A stretch of DNA of 64,000 nucleotides from CAWUKT01 sp964352215 (GCA_964352215.1 CAYGRE010000032.1:1-64000); one strand, 5' to 3'. Counted from the stretch's first letter, positions 1-9,200 are shown. Translations and numbers: made by a program. Notes: generated from the sequence alone by a model not told the origin.

Positions 1-1701
1 TGCGGTATAAGTCGGCTTCAAAGTATAGGGATGGACTCCGGTATAATAGATGATGGTAGCGACTGTCATCGGGGTTGGGGTGAATCCCTGGACTTGCTCC
101 AATTGGAAACCCAGCTCTTTGGTTTCGGCAGCGAGGTCAGCCATATCGGCTTCGGTGGAACCGGGGTGGCTGGAGATGAAGTACGGGATCAATGGCTGGT
201 TGAGTCCATGCTTCTGGTCAATCTCATCGTATTTCTTCTTGAACTCCTTGAAATGCTTGAAGGAGGGCTTCCGCATGATATGCAGGGTATGGTCTGAAGT
301 ATGCTCAGGAGCTACCTTCAACCGACCGGAAATGTGCCGGGTCTGGACCAGCTCCATATATTCATCCAAGCTGTCATCTCCCTTTTTATTGTAAGTCTTG
401 GTCAGCAGGTCATAGCGTATTCCACTGCCCACAAAAGCTTTTTTCACCTCGGGATGCGCATCTACCTTCTTCAATATATCAATCATGGCCTGGTGGCTGG
501 TATCCAAATTGTCGCAAACGACAGGATGGATGCAGCTCGGGGCCTGGCACTTCTTGCATATCTCTTCGTCTTTGCCCTTCAGCTTGTACATATTGGCACT
601 TGGACCACCCATATCAGAGATATACCCTTTGAATCCCTCCATTTGGGTCACCTGATCCACCTCTTTGAGAATACTCTTTTCGGACCGGCTGGCAATGAAC
701 TTACCCTGGTGCGCGGAAATGGTACAGAAGCTGCAACCACCGAAGCACCCCCGGTGCATATTCACCGAGAACTTGATCATCTCGTAGGCCGGGATCACCC
801 CGCGCTTCTTGTACTTGGGATGCGGAAGGCGGGTATAGGGCAGGTCGAATGATTCGTCCATTTCCTCCTCCTTCATGGTCGGATAGGGAGGATTGACAAC
901 CAGGACCTGGTCATCTACTTTTTGCAAAATCCGCCGGGCCTGCATCTTATTGGACTCCACTTCTACGATCTTGAAGTTCTTGGCAAATGCGATCTTGTCT
1001 TCGAGGCAGGTTTCGTGACTGGCCAGCCATACATCTTCCCAACCTTTGTTCTTAGGGATTTCTGCCTCCGGACGGATGACACTCGTTTGCGCAATGGTCG
1101 TGAGGGAAGCAAAAGGCACCCCTCGCTTGATCAGGCGGATCATTTCACGCAGTGGCTGTTCCCCCATGCCGTAAACGAGCATATCTGCCCCGCTGGAAAC
1201 CAGGATGGAAGGCAGGAGTCCGTCCTGCCAATAGTCATAATGAGTGACCCGGCGCAGGGAAGCCTCAATGCCGCCAATCAGCACCGGTACATCCGGGTAC
1301 AAATCTTTCAGGATTCGGGTGTAGACGGTGGTGGCGTAATCCGGACGAAAGCCGGCCTTTCCACCAGCGGTGTAAGCATCGGTTGAGCGCTTGCGCTTGC
1401 GGTAGGTATAGTGGTTGACCATGGGGTCCATGCAACCGCCCGTAACACCGAAGAACAACCTTGGTTGACCGAACTTCTTAAAGTCCCGCAGGTCGTCCTG
1501 CCAGTTGGGCTGGGCAACCACCGCGACCTTGAGCCCTTCGCTTTCCATGATCCGACCGATTACGGCCGTACCAAAGGAAGGGTGGTCCACATAGGCATCT
1601 CCCGACACCAGGACAACATCTACCTCATCCCATCCCCGTTTTTCAACTTCTTTACGGGTCAGGGGTAGCCAGTCGGTGATCGGTCTCTGTTCTGCGCTCA
1701 T
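1..1701 (-). CDS. YgiQ family radical SAM protein (3' end beyond window)
   Basis: The minus strand is open from an ATG at 1701 to the window edge, giving 567 residues without a stop, so the C-terminus is missing. The translation shows the YgiQ N-terminal UPF0313 region (VVLVSGDAYVDHPSFG, then GGIEASLRR) followed by a radical SAM core with the 4Fe-4S motif CFGGCSFC, cysteines at residues 319, 323 and 326, then CQAPSCIHPVVC and the SSHPGCT segment typical of the family. YgiQ proteins are predicted iron-sulfur S-adenosylmethionine enzymes of unknown substrate. The gene is divergent from the alkaline phosphatase gene with about 120 bp between the starts. Family assignment is firm; the reaction is not known. 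Confidence 0.93.
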   Translation of the reverse strand, partial: MSAEQRPITDWLPLTRKEVEKRGWDEVDVVLVSGDAYVDHPSFGTAVIGRIMESEGLKVAVVAQPNWQDDLRDFKKFGQPRLFFGVTGGCMDPMVNHYTYRKRKRSTDAYTAGGKAGFRPDYATTVYTRILKDLYPDVPVLIGGIEASLRRVTHYDYWQDGLLPSILVSSGADMLVYGMGEQPLREMIRLIKRGVPFASLTTIAQTSVIRPEAEIPKNKGWEDVWLASHETCLEDKIAFAKNFKIVEVESNKMQARRILQKVDDQVLVVNPPYPTMKEEEMDESFDLPYTRLPHPKYKKRGVIPAYEMIKFSVNMHRGCFGGCSFCTISAHQGKFIASRSEKSILKEVDQVTQMEGFKGYISDMGGPSANMYKLKGKDEEICKKCQAPSCIHPVVCDNLDTSHQAMIDILKKVDAHPEVKKAFVGSGIRYDLLTKTYNKKGDDSLDEYMELVQTRHISGRLKVAPEHTSDHTLHIMRKPSFKHFKEFKKKYDEIDQKHGLNQPLIPYFISSHPGSTEADMADLAAETKELGFQLEQVQGFTPTPMTVATIIYYTGVHPYTLKPTYTA

Positions 1702-1809
1702 AGCTTACAAATATCGCTTAATAATCAGGAGGGAAAAAGCCCCCTTGGACAATGCTCTTACAGATGAATGGATTGCTGGCCCATAAGAGGAATCCCTCCC
1801 GACATTCCT

Positions 1810-1817
1810 TATCTTTG
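1810..1817 (+). promoter_or_regulatory. TATCTTTG -7 box of the alkaline phosphatase gene
   Basis: TATCTTTG matches the Bacteroidota -7 consensus TAnnTTTG and ends 4 nt before the ATG at 1822. With the usual box-to-start distance, transcription would begin at or next to the start codon, implying a leaderless mRNA. I see no convincing -33 TTG element at standard spacing. Confidence 0.5.
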
Positions 1818-1821
1818 GAGC

Positions 1822-2937
1822 ATGAAATTAACCCACCTGGTCGCAATTCTGTTTTGCCTCCCCTTTCTGGGAGCTTGTTCGGGGAGTCGGGATGATGGAG
1901 GACGTGGAAAGAAACCTCACAATATCATCTTTCTCATCGGCGATGGCATGGGACTTTCCCAGGTTTCCTCAGCCTACTACTACGGTGACGGAGAGCCCAA
2001 CTTCTCCCGGTTCCGGGACATTGGTTTGATGAAAACCTCCTCTTCATCCCATAAGATTACCGATTCCGCAGCAGGCGCGACCGCTTTCGCAGCAGGTTTT
2101 AAGAGTTACAACGGTGCCATTTCAGTAAGCCCGGATACCCTGCCCATCCCTACCATTGTAGAAGATTTGTCTGCAAAAGGATGGAACACCGGGGTGATCT
2201 CTACTTCTTCCATCACCCATGCCACCCCCGCCTGCTTTTATGCACATGTGAAATCCCGGAATCTGCAGGACGATATTGCTGCTCAGTTGGTTGAGAGCGA
2301 AGTGGATTTCTTTGCCGGTGGTGGCATCAAATTCTTTGCCGGGCGGAAAGATGGTCAGAACCTCTTCTCCCAATTGGAGGAGAAAGGCTTTGTCATGGAC
2401 AGCACTGACATCAGTCAACCCATTACCAATCTGGAGCAAAAGTATGGCTACCTGATGGCTCCCAATGGAATGCCACAAAAAAACCAGGACCGGGATGACT
2501 TCCTGATGCAGGCCACCGGCCGGGCCCTCGAATACCTGGGAGGACAAAAGGAAAATTTCTTTTTGATGATCGAAAGCTCTCAGATTGACTGGGGTGGCCA
2601 TGACAACGACAGTGAATACCTGATCGCTGAGACCCTGGAGTTTGATGAAGTCATAGGCCGTTGCCTCGATTTCGCAGAAGCACAGGGCAATACCCTGGTT
2701 GTGGTCACTGCCGATCATGAAACGGGAGGTTTTACCTTGTCTTCGGAAAGAAAGACAAACCCGGATACCGGAAAAGAATACAGTGATTACAACAGCATCG
2801 CCCCCACCTTCTCGACTGGCGGGCACAGCACCACCCTGATCCCGGTATTTGCCTGGGGAAGAGGAAGTCAGAAGTTCACCGGTGTGTATGAGAATACCCA
2901 TATACATACCCTTTTCAAAGCACTGAGTGGTCTGTAA
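1822..2937 (+). CDS. alkaline phosphatase, lipoprotein (PhoA superfamily)
   Basis: 371 residues. The start at 1822 gives a lipoprotein signal peptide ending in LGAC (Cys19); an upstream in-frame start at 1768 would bury it. Family landmarks: metal-binding GDGMG (Asp41), nucleophile segment DSAAG (Ser82), VTADHETGG with metal ligands Asp and two His near the C-terminus, and GGHSTT. The enzyme should hydrolyse phosphomonoesters outside the inner membrane using two zincs and a magnesium, supplying phosphate. It is shorter than E. coli PhoA but similar to many Bacteroidota alkaline phosphatases. Phosphate regulation is expected from the family; no pho box was recognised. Confidence 0.93.
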   Translation: MKLTHLVAILFCLPFLGACSGSRDDGGRGKKPHNIIFLIGDGMGLSQVSSAYYYGDGEPNFSRFRDIGLMKTSSSSHKITDSAAGATAFAAGFKSYNGAISVSPDTLPIPTIVEDLSAKGWNTGVISTSSITHATPACFYAHVKSRNLQDDIAAQLVESEVDFFAGGGIKFFAGRKDGQNLFSQLEEKGFVMDSTDISQPITNLEQKYGYLMAPNGMPQKNQDRDDFLMQATGRALEYLGGQKENFFLMIESSQIDWGGHDNDSEYLIAETLEFDEVIGRCLDFAEAQGNTLVVVTADHETGGFTLSSERKTNPDTGKEYSDYNSIAPTFSTGGHSTTLIPVFAWGRGSQKFTGVYENTHIHTLFKALSGL

Positions 2938-3004
2938 TACACGTCCCTAAATACTGTGGGCTATTCTTCTTTAATTTCCCAACTCAAAGTCCTAATTTTC
3001 CCCC

Positions 3005-3958
3005 ATGCGTAAATTGAGTTTTCTGTTTGCTGCCATTCCCTTCATTTTCTGGGGAGGCACACTGAACAATCACAATTCTGACCCGGAGGAATCTATCCGT
3101 CCCTGGGATTTGCAATTGGAAGGTACCGTTGGCAAGGATATCGGGGTTACCTTTTTACTCAATAAGATCGATGCGGAAAATGTGGCTTACTCCGGTGATT
3201 GCTTTAAGGTCCGGGGGAAGTACATGTACAAGAAATACCTGCAAGCGATTGAATTGGAGGGGGAAGTATGTCCGGCAGAATCCAGTTTTGAGCTTTGGCA
3301 TGACAAAGGCAAGGATAGCGAAGAGCATTTTATCGGTGGCCTCAGTGGATTCTTACGGGATTGGGACGGACAATGGAGCCAAACCAGCACCGGGACGAAG
3401 ATGAAGTTGGAATTGAAGGAGACCGAGTTTATCGTCGGTGAGGATAGCAGAGCAGCCTTTCTGGTCAAGATCAATGAAGACCTGGAAGGAAGTGGAGACG
3501 CGGAGAACCTGGGCATTACCGAAGCAGGGGTTGATGATGTAGGGGGTTTTATCAACGGGATCAAGTTCCCTTGGAATGGAGCTGTTGAGTTCTTCAGTGG
3601 GACCCGCTTTGAATATTATACTTCCTACAATTCCACCATGCGCTCCTCTTATGACAGGTACATTTACCAATTGCTCGATCTGGAGCACGATCAATACCTG
3701 GCCTGGCTCCATTATGATTCCGATTATGACAAGGACCAGGACCTGTCATTTACGGGTTATGAAGTTCAGGTTTACCGTTGGGAAAATGGCAACTGGGAAT
3801 ATGCCACCGAGGATGTATTTCCCAAAGGATTTCCTCTGACCCAAATGTTCGAGAAAGATGTTCCCCTGGATGTAGAATTAACCTTTGACCGTTTACGACT
3901 TGACTATGGGAAAGAGAAAAGACTCTTCAAATGGAATGGTCAGTCATTTTACCGCTAA
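3005..3958 (+). CDS. secreted protein of unknown function
   Basis: 317 residues, beginning with a short hydrophobic signal-like segment (MRKLSFLFAAIPFIFWGG). The rest is acidic, rich in Asp, Tyr and Trp and predicted mainly beta. No recognised domain or catalytic motif. It follows the phosphatase by 67 bp in the same direction and precedes the GAD-like gene by 12 bp, so the latter two are probably cotranscribed. The N-terminal half (ligand-like strands around residues 35-110) resembles generic extracytoplasmic beta folds but I cannot name a family. Confidence 0.75.
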   Translation: MRKLSFLFAAIPFIFWGGTLNNHNSDPEESIRPWDLQLEGTVGKDIGVTFLLNKIDAENVAYSGDCFKVRGKYMYKKYLQAIELEGEVCPAESSFELWHDKGKDSEEHFIGGLSGFLRDWDGQWSQTSTGTKMKLELKETEFIVGEDSRAAFLVKINEDLEGSGDAENLGITEAGVDDVGGFINGIKFPWNGAVEFFSGTRFEYYTSYNSTMRSSYDRYIYQLLDLEHDQYLAWLHYDSDYDKDQDLSFTGYEVQVYRWENGNWEYATEDVFPKGFPLTQMFEKDVPLDVELTFDRLRLDYGKEKRLFKWNGQSFYR

Positions 3959-3970
3959 TAGCCAATAGCC

Positions 3971-4564
3971 ATGGAAACTCAGAATTTTTCCCAATTGTAT
4001 CCCCCCGGTGAGGATTTAGTAGTTCCTTCTGCGGAGGACATTGCCGCTTATACCCCCTATGTGAATCCCTATATTGTCGATCTGTGGACCAGTAGCGGAT
4101 ATGGGATTTACGGGGATGGTATGATTCAGCTTGTTGATCCCAATGCCTGGAACCCTTTGCTTGAAAAATGGCTTGGCCGCATTGATCCGACCAATACGGT
4201 GATCCTCTTGTCCGGATTTGGTGAGATTTACTACCACCGCGACCTGGGAGAGCATGAAATCGAAGGGCAACTCTACAAAGTGGAGGACATTACCTGTCTG
4301 GACCTCAGTACCGGTAAGACCCGCCGCATTGAGACCGATGCCCGTAAGTTCTTCGAAGAATGGTTGTGCGATCCCGAAGTCCGCGCCCGCGAATTCAAAC
4401 AGGCTCGGTTCGAATATGGGGTGAAGGAATTTGGCCCCCTTGCCGCCGGGGAGATCTTTTACCTGGATCCGGTGACGTTTGAAGGGGCAGGGGAAGATGT
4501 GATCAATCTGGAAAAGGTGGATGCAGTGGAGCATCTTGAGTTTCTGTTTGAGACTTTGGCATGA
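3971..4564 (+). CDS. GAD-like / DUF1851 domain protein
   Basis: 197 residues, no signal peptide. The order of motifs fits the GAD-like plus DUF1851 architecture: YGDGMIQLVDPNAW (about residues 46-60), a beta segment with FGEIYYHRD (around 78-86), and near the C-terminus LAAGEIFYLDPVTFEGAG. Relatives include the type VI secretion immunity protein Tdi1, and family members are often scattered as orphan immunity-like genes. Only 12 bp separate it from the upstream secreted protein. An immunity role is inference: no toxin lies next to it. Confidence 0.72.
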   Translation: METQNFSQLYPPGEDLVVPSAEDIAAYTPYVNPYIVDLWTSSGYGIYGDGMIQLVDPNAWNPLLEKWLGRIDPTNTVILLSGFGEIYYHRDLGEHEIEGQLYKVEDITCLDLSTGKTRRIETDARKFFEEWLCDPEVRAREFKQARFEYGVKEFGPLAAGEIFYLDPVTFEGAGEDVINLEKVDAVEHLEFLFETLA

Positions 4565-4594
4565 AAAAGCCCTGAAGTTCATCCAGGGCTTTTT
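4564..4594. terminator. bidirectional intrinsic terminator
   Basis: An 11-bp perfect stem (4564-4574 with 4584-4594) and 9-nt loop. One arm begins with AAAAA and the other ends with TTTTT, so it can work in both directions. It sits between the convergent GAD-like gene and the amylase gene and overlaps the last base of the former's stop codon. Confidence 0.85.
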
Positions 4595-4634
4595 ACTCTT
4601 GAAATGTGAGATTAATTAGGGGATGTGAATTCGC

Positions 4635-6683
4635 TTAATCTATCTGGATCTTCCCGGAACGGATCTGCTCCCCGCAAACAACACGGTAATAGTAGATACC
4701 GGATGCCAATTCACTGGTGTTCAGTTCCAGATGAGCGTCGGCCATGCTCTCGCGGGTGAAAATCTTTTTCCCTTTGAGGTCGAAGACTTCGAGGTGTGCA
4801 TTGAGACCGGGATCACCCGTCAATTGAAGATGGAGGACATCGCTGGCAGGTACGGGGTAGACCTCAACACTCAGGTCCGCTGCCTCCACCAGATTGTCCT
4901 GGAGGGAAGTCTTGGAAGTATTCCAATTGCCTTCGGTATACCATACCTCGGTGCAGGTGCTGAGGTCAGGGCTCTGACTGGCACCGCCATTGCTGAAGAT
5001 GAAATTGGCGCAACTGGCTCCGGAAAGGGTGTACTTGTAATAGCCATTGCCTTCCCATTGCATGGTTACACCTGGCCAGGTGGTGGAAGCTCCGGTGGGG
5101 GTGACATTCCAGAAGTAGAGTTCCGGGTTGCTGTAGCTCAACGGCTTGTAGTGGATGACAAGGTCGGTAGCAGGATTGTTGTCGGGGTTGGTATTGTGCC
5201 AGGTCCCATCGTACCAACCTTCGTTGCAACGGTAGAGGTTTGCGGTCTGGCTGGCCCCATTGTTGGAGAAGATGATATTGGCGCAGGAGGCGCAGGGAAT
5301 AGTGGCACTGTACCAGCCACCGCCTTCAGAGGTCATTTGCACACCAGGCCAGTTGGTTGAAGCACCAGCCGGGGTTGGGTTCCAGAAATACATGGTGGCA
5401 TTGCCCCAGTTGGCGGGCTTCTTGTAGTGGATGGTGAGGCCACCATTGCAGTTGCCGGAGGACTTGGTCCAGACTGCGTAATCGGTGCCGGAGGCAGCCA
5501 GGGTCCAGCCGGAGCCGGAAGGAGACCAATTTCCGGGCCCGATTTTCATAGCCACTTTCCCATCAATTTCAGCGGCATAGAGGTTTCCCTGAGCGGCTTT
5601 GATGTCGAGGGTGGAGGTGCTGTGGATGCCAGCATCTTTCCTAATCTGAATGAGTTCATTGATATCGTTCTTCAGTCCCCAATCGAAATAGTGGTCCCAG
5701 AAAACGCAGGGGACACCGGGGTGGGTCAGGATATAGGCATATCCCTGCATGACTTTGTTGCCGGGGAATGGCCAGTAGTTCTGGGTGGAGCCGGTATCAT
5801 GGTTGTCAATGAAAGTAACGGAACGTGAAGGCCACCAGCCGATGACACCAGGAGCACCGCCATTGATGCTGAGACGCCAGTATTCATTGTTGACCGCTTG
5901 CTGAAGGACCCCTTTGGTGGTGAAGTCAAAAGCTGAAGTGGTTCCACCGGTATCGTCGATCCAGTCCACAATCTGCTGACGGTGTCCATTTACATTGTTC
6001 AGGTCCAGGTTGTCCCACAACTCCCCCACGGAGAAATAGGAACTGGTAGCATTGTCATAAAGCCCATTGTAATAGCCATTGTAGCCACGGACGTAGTCAT
6101 AACGCCATCCGTCAAAACCAATGGTTCCCTTGAGCCAGTTCATCCAGGCAATGAGATCGTTCTGAACGGTGCTGTTGGTGTGGTCGATGTCGCGGGCAGC
6201 GTGGTAATTGTCACCGGTATCGTAGCCACCGCAGGGGTTGCCACCGTTCTGGCCCCATTCGTCATTGGAAGTGACGGCCCAGCAGCCCCAGGTCGGACTT
6301 TGGAAGTCGGCCCAATTGGTAACCCCCACCCGGTGATTGATCACGATGTCGGCGAGGACCTTGACGCCATTGCTGTGGAGGGAATTGATGGCGGTCTGGA
6401 GTTGGGACTGGGAACCATAAGTAGTAGAAACATCATAGAGCTTGCGGGGGAGGTAGCCCTGAGGAGCCCCGGCATCGCTTGGGGGTGGGAGCCAGATCAT
6501 GTCAAATCCGGCGGTGCCGAGTTCGGCGGCTTTGCTGTTGATGACATTGTACCAGGGACCCGGGTTGGAGTTGGATTCCCAGTTGAAACCTTGCAGCATG
6601 ACGTCCGTGTTTTGCCCAAGGGTATAGAAATGCGAAACCAGGACGAACACGGCGAATAGCAGTAGTTCAGAGATTCTTTTCAT
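4635..6683 (-). CDS. secreted alpha-amylase, GH13 + two starch-binding modules + T9SS sorting domain
   Basis: 682 residues from the ATG at 6683, which starts directly with a signal peptide (MKRISELLLFAVFVLV); an ATG 27 bp upstream gives an unlikely N-extension. The GH13 barrel opens with a plant-amylase-like LQGFNWESN and has the conserved regions DIVINH (112-117), GWRYD with nucleophile Asp196, GELW with acid/base Glu221, and IDNHD with Asp296. Two similar CBM26-like modules follow (roughly 416-490 and 508-580, each with YFWN and WPGV motifs), then a T9SS type A sorting domain (from about 600) with VYPVPASD. It should cut alpha-1,4 glucans at the cell surface or outside the cell. The membrane AraC regulator upstream on the same strand is a plausible controller. 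Confidence 0.95.
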   Translation of the reverse strand: MKRISELLLFAVFVLVSHFYTLGQNTDVMLQGFNWESNSNPGPWYNVINSKAAELGTAGFDMIWLPPPSDAGAPQGYLPRKLYDVSTTYGSQSQLQTAINSLHSNGVKVLADIVINHRVGVTNWADFQSPTWGCWAVTSNDEWGQNGGNPCGGYDTGDNYHAARDIDHTNSTVQNDLIAWMNWLKGTIGFDGWRYDYVRGYNGYYNGLYDNATSSYFSVGELWDNLDLNNVNGHRQQIVDWIDDTGGTTSAFDFTTKGVLQQAVNNEYWRLSINGGAPGVIGWWPSRSVTFIDNHDTGSTQNYWPFPGNKVMQGYAYILTHPGVPCVFWDHYFDWGLKNDINELIQIRKDAGIHSTSTLDIKAAQGNLYAAEIDGKVAMKIGPGNWSPSGSGWTLAASGTDYAVWTKSSGNCNGGLTIHYKKPANWGNATMYFWNPTPAGASTNWPGVQMTSEGGGWYSATIPCASCANIIFSNNGASQTANLYRCNEGWYDGTWHNTNPDNNPATDLVIHYKPLSYSNPELYFWNVTPTGASTTWPGVTMQWEGNGYYKYTLSGASCANFIFSNGGASQSPDLSTCTEVWYTEGNWNTSKTSLQDNLVEAADLSVEVYPVPASDVLHLQLTGDPGLNAHLEVFDLKGKKIFTRESMADAHLELNTSELASGIYYYRVVCGEQIRSGKIQID

Positions 6684-6730
6684 GACTGTTGAGTTAAAAG
6701 AGTTTTCCATTGCTTTAGAGTGAATTCGAT

Positions 6731-6957
6731 TAATTGTATTGATTGCGTGAAGTCTAATTGTATTGATTGCGTGAAGTCTAATTGTNNNNNNNNNNNNNNN
6801 NNNNNNNNNNNNNNNNNNNNNNNNNNNNNNNNNNNNNNNNNNNNNNNNNNNNNNNNNNNNNNNNNNNNNNNNNNNNNNNNNNNNNTAATTGTATTGATTG
6901 CGTGAAGTCTAATTGTATTGATTGCGTGAAGTCTAATTGTCACTGTCGAGTGAAGTC
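6731..6957. repeat. 24-bp tandem repeat interrupted by an assembly gap
   Basis: The unit TAATTGTATTGATTGCGTG + AAGTC (24 bp) is present twice at 6731-6778 plus 7 nt, then again twice at 6886-6933, with a degenerate copy at 6934-6957. The phase is kept on both sides of the Ns. Being 24 bp, it stays open in several frames, but nothing indicates that it is translated. It lies about 50 bp upstream of the amylase start, so it occupies the amylase 5' region. True copy number is unknown. Confidence 0.95.
6786..6885. other. 100-N scaffold gap
   Basis: Exactly 100 N, a customary placeholder for a gap of unknown size. It falls inside the 24-bp tandem repeat, so the assembly probably broke on, or collapsed, this repeat. 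Confidence 0.97.
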
Positions 6958-7136
6958 GTTGTTGAAACTGATACCAAGGTGCAAATACCGGATATCAGAA
7001 TCGTTGCGAATCATGAATTGGTATTTATTCAGCGCTTAAAAAAGGTTCCACTTTATAAAATGAAACAAGCACCCTTCTGAATAACAGCCTCTTAGGTATT
7101 TCCGCAGAGGTTATCCCATTTATTCAGAAAACCAGA

Positions 7137-9026
7137 TCAATTCTCCTGATCCTGCACCAACTCTCGTTCCCGGAGATACTCTCGGGGAGTGACCTTGGTA
7201 ATTTTCTTGAAACTCCGGTTGAAGGCTGTCTTCGAGTTAAAGCCAGACATCAAAGCGATGGACAAAAAGGTATGGTTCTTGAATTCATCCTGTACGACCC
7301 TGGACTTGAATTCTTCGACCCGGTAGGTATTGACAAAGTCGTTGAAATTGACACCGAAGCCATCGTTGATCACCTTGGACAGGGTATGTACATTGGTATC
7401 CACCATCTCCGCCAAGGCAGAGAGGGTCAGTTTGGGATTGAGATAGGGGCGTTGATCCTCCATCAATTCCTTCAATTTACCCTTTATTTCCTCCCACTCC
7501 TCCGTTCCGGGATTGTCAGCTTCCACTTCTTGCGGGATATTTACGGCGGGTTCGGCTTCCACCTCAGGACTCATTTTGAAGATTTCAGGTTCCCGGATGG
7601 CAAAATAACCGAGGCAGAATACCGTCAATGAAAATACGATGTACAACAGGTCCTGGCTTCTCTCCGTGAGTCTTTCCAGGTCACTTTCTACTACCATATC
7701 GAGTCCACCGATTACATAACTCCCCAACCAGATCAGCAGGCAAAGGGCTTTCAGGCCCATGACCGTTCGGAGAAAGCTGAGATTTTCCTCGTAGGCGTAG
7801 TTATTGTCCGCGGTCTTACGGTAGATGGTGATGAGCCGCCAGCCATAGATCCAATAAATGGTATTGAATACCAGGGCCACCCCACCGGTGATCATGAACC
7901 AGGGGCGCAAGCCGAGATCGGTATTGAGTGAAATGAAGGTAGGATCATCCAGCAGGAAAAGCGGTATCCAGGCAATGATGTGAATGAGAAAAGGGATGAA
8001 ATGGAGCCAGATTCCCGATTTCAGTTTCAATGGTGCTGACCATAACAAGCGCCTCAGATAGAGAATAAAAACCGGAGCATAAAGGAACAGGATAATGTCC
8101 GGCACCAACATGAGCTTTGGCAGTTGCTGGAAGATTTCCCGGTCATAGACCGCCACCCGACCAAAAAGGGAGATGGAAATGAGCAGGATCAGGATTGAAA
8201 GGACCCGGTTAGCGGCGACGTTGTTGTTTTGTAGGGTATTGATGGCAATGATCAACAATACCCCCAGCACTCCGGCCAGCAGCCAGATGAAAGTCAGAGC
8301 GGTAATGGGGTTGCCTGAGATATCCTCCCAGGTTTCGATCTCTGCATAGATGGTATTATCGGGCTGGGAATTGTATTGGTATTCGCGGTTGTAGCGGGCC
8401 CGGCCATTGCGGCGGCCTTCCGCCGTTTCCCAATTGCCCCGGCAAAACTTGTATTCCAGAAGGTCACCGATCATGGGAACGCTCACGTAAAAGGTGCCAT
8501 CTTCCCTCCTCTCCATCTTGTATTTGGGATCTCCGGGGTGCCAACTGTTAAAGTTGCCTACAATGTAAATCGGTGCATCCGGGGGCGTCTTGCGGGGAAT
8601 TTCAGTCACCACTATGTGTACTGTTCCCCTGGCATTGGCGGGGGGGAGATCTTCCCAGGAAGCAATGTCGATGCGAATGAGACTATCCACTTTAGGTGGG
8701 ATCAGGACTTGTCGGTTGGTAATGGCATTGCCCATTGAATCTCCTTCGACATTGTCCCATGAACCTCGGGTGACTTTGAATTCAATGGGAAATGAATCAA
8801 CCGGAATGTCCAGACGGATGCGACGATCCCCATCCGGAAGCAACTGGTAGAGGGTATCCCCTGGTTGCCAATTGTTAAAACTACCTGTTAAATACAGGGT
8901 ATCCATCGCGGGGGTATTTCCCGGTAAAGAGGCAATTTCAACGACTGCCTGGCCAAAGAGCTTCCCTCCCCCAAGCAGCATCAAAATGCACAAAGTCTTT
9001 ATGAAATCCTTCTTCCTGGCCAGCAT
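7137..9026 (-). CDS. membrane-bound AraC-family regulator with two periplasmic starch-binding-type domains
   Basis: 629 residues. Order: signal peptide (1-25); two homologous beta domains (about 27-127 and 133-235), each with the CBM20/CBM48-like pattern LTGSFNNWQPGD / IVGNFNSWHPGD, then FK.TRGSW or FC.RGNW and a closing tryptophan; about seven membrane helices (about 243-480); and a C-terminal cytoplasmic AraC helix-turn-helix (about 525-620) with LSALAEMVDTNVHTLSKVIN and SGFNSKTAFNRSFKKITK. The topology suggests a one-component sensor that reads an extracytoplasmic ligand and acts on DNA inside. The nearest downstream co-oriented gene encodes a starch-binding alpha-amylase, so alpha-glucan sensing is a reasonable inference; ligand and target are unproven. 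Confidence 0.85.
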   Translation of the reverse strand: MLARKKDFIKTLCILMLLGGGKLFGQAVVEIASLPGNTPAMDTLYLTGSFNNWQPGDTLYQLLPDGDRRIRLDIPVDSFPIEFKVTRGSWDNVEGDSMGNAITNRQVLIPPKVDSLIRIDIASWEDLPPANARGTVHIVVTEIPRKTPPDAPIYIVGNFNSWHPGDPKYKMERREDGTFYVSVPMIGDLLEYKFCRGNWETAEGRRNGRARYNREYQYNSQPDNTIYAEIETWEDISGNPITALTFIWLLAGVLGVLLIIAINTLQNNNVAANRVLSILILLISISLFGRVAVYDREIFQQLPKLMLVPDIILFLYAPVFILYLRRLLWSAPLKLKSGIWLHFIPFLIHIIAWIPLFLLDDPTFISLNTDLGLRPWFMITGGVALVFNTIYWIYGWRLITIYRKTADNNYAYEENLSFLRTVMGLKALCLLIWLGSYVIGGLDMVVESDLERLTERSQDLLYIVFSLTVFCLGYFAIREPEIFKMSPEVEAEPAVNIPQEVEADNPGTEEWEEIKGKLKELMEDQRPYLNPKLTLSALAEMVDTNVHTLSKVINDGFGVNFNDFVNTYRVEEFKSRVVQDEFKNHTFLSIALMSGFNSKTAFNRSFKKITKVTPREYLRERELVQDQEN

Positions 9027-9102
9027 ACCGGACCCAGAGCTGTTAGTCTGATTACTTTCCTTTTATCCCTGTGAAGATAGGGAATATTCCAGCCATTTTA
9101 TT

Positions 9103-9144
9103 TTGTATGCATGCATCACAATTTGCTATTGTATGCATGCATCA
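9103..9144. promoter_or_regulatory. paired operator-like repeats containing ATGCATGCAT
   Basis: Two identical 16-bp copies of TTGTATGCATGCATCA at 9103-9118 and 9129-9144, start to start 26 bp (about 2.5 helical turns). Each contains the palindrome ATGCATGCAT. They lie in the divergent intergenic space between the AraC-type regulator (start 9026, minus) and the hydrolase gene (start 9201, plus). The exact repetition suggests a protein binding site; the protein is unknown, the AraC neighbour being one candidate. Confidence 0.6.
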
Positions 9145-9200
9145 TTAAATTTAGAGCACAGTAAATTCATCAACTTCATCCTTAAACCTTTTAGATTTAC

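Noticed and set aside
5982..6659. 225-residue open frame antisense to the amylase
   Set aside because: Lies wholly within the GH13 coding region; Val/Gly/Ile-rich composition is typical of an antisense shadow.
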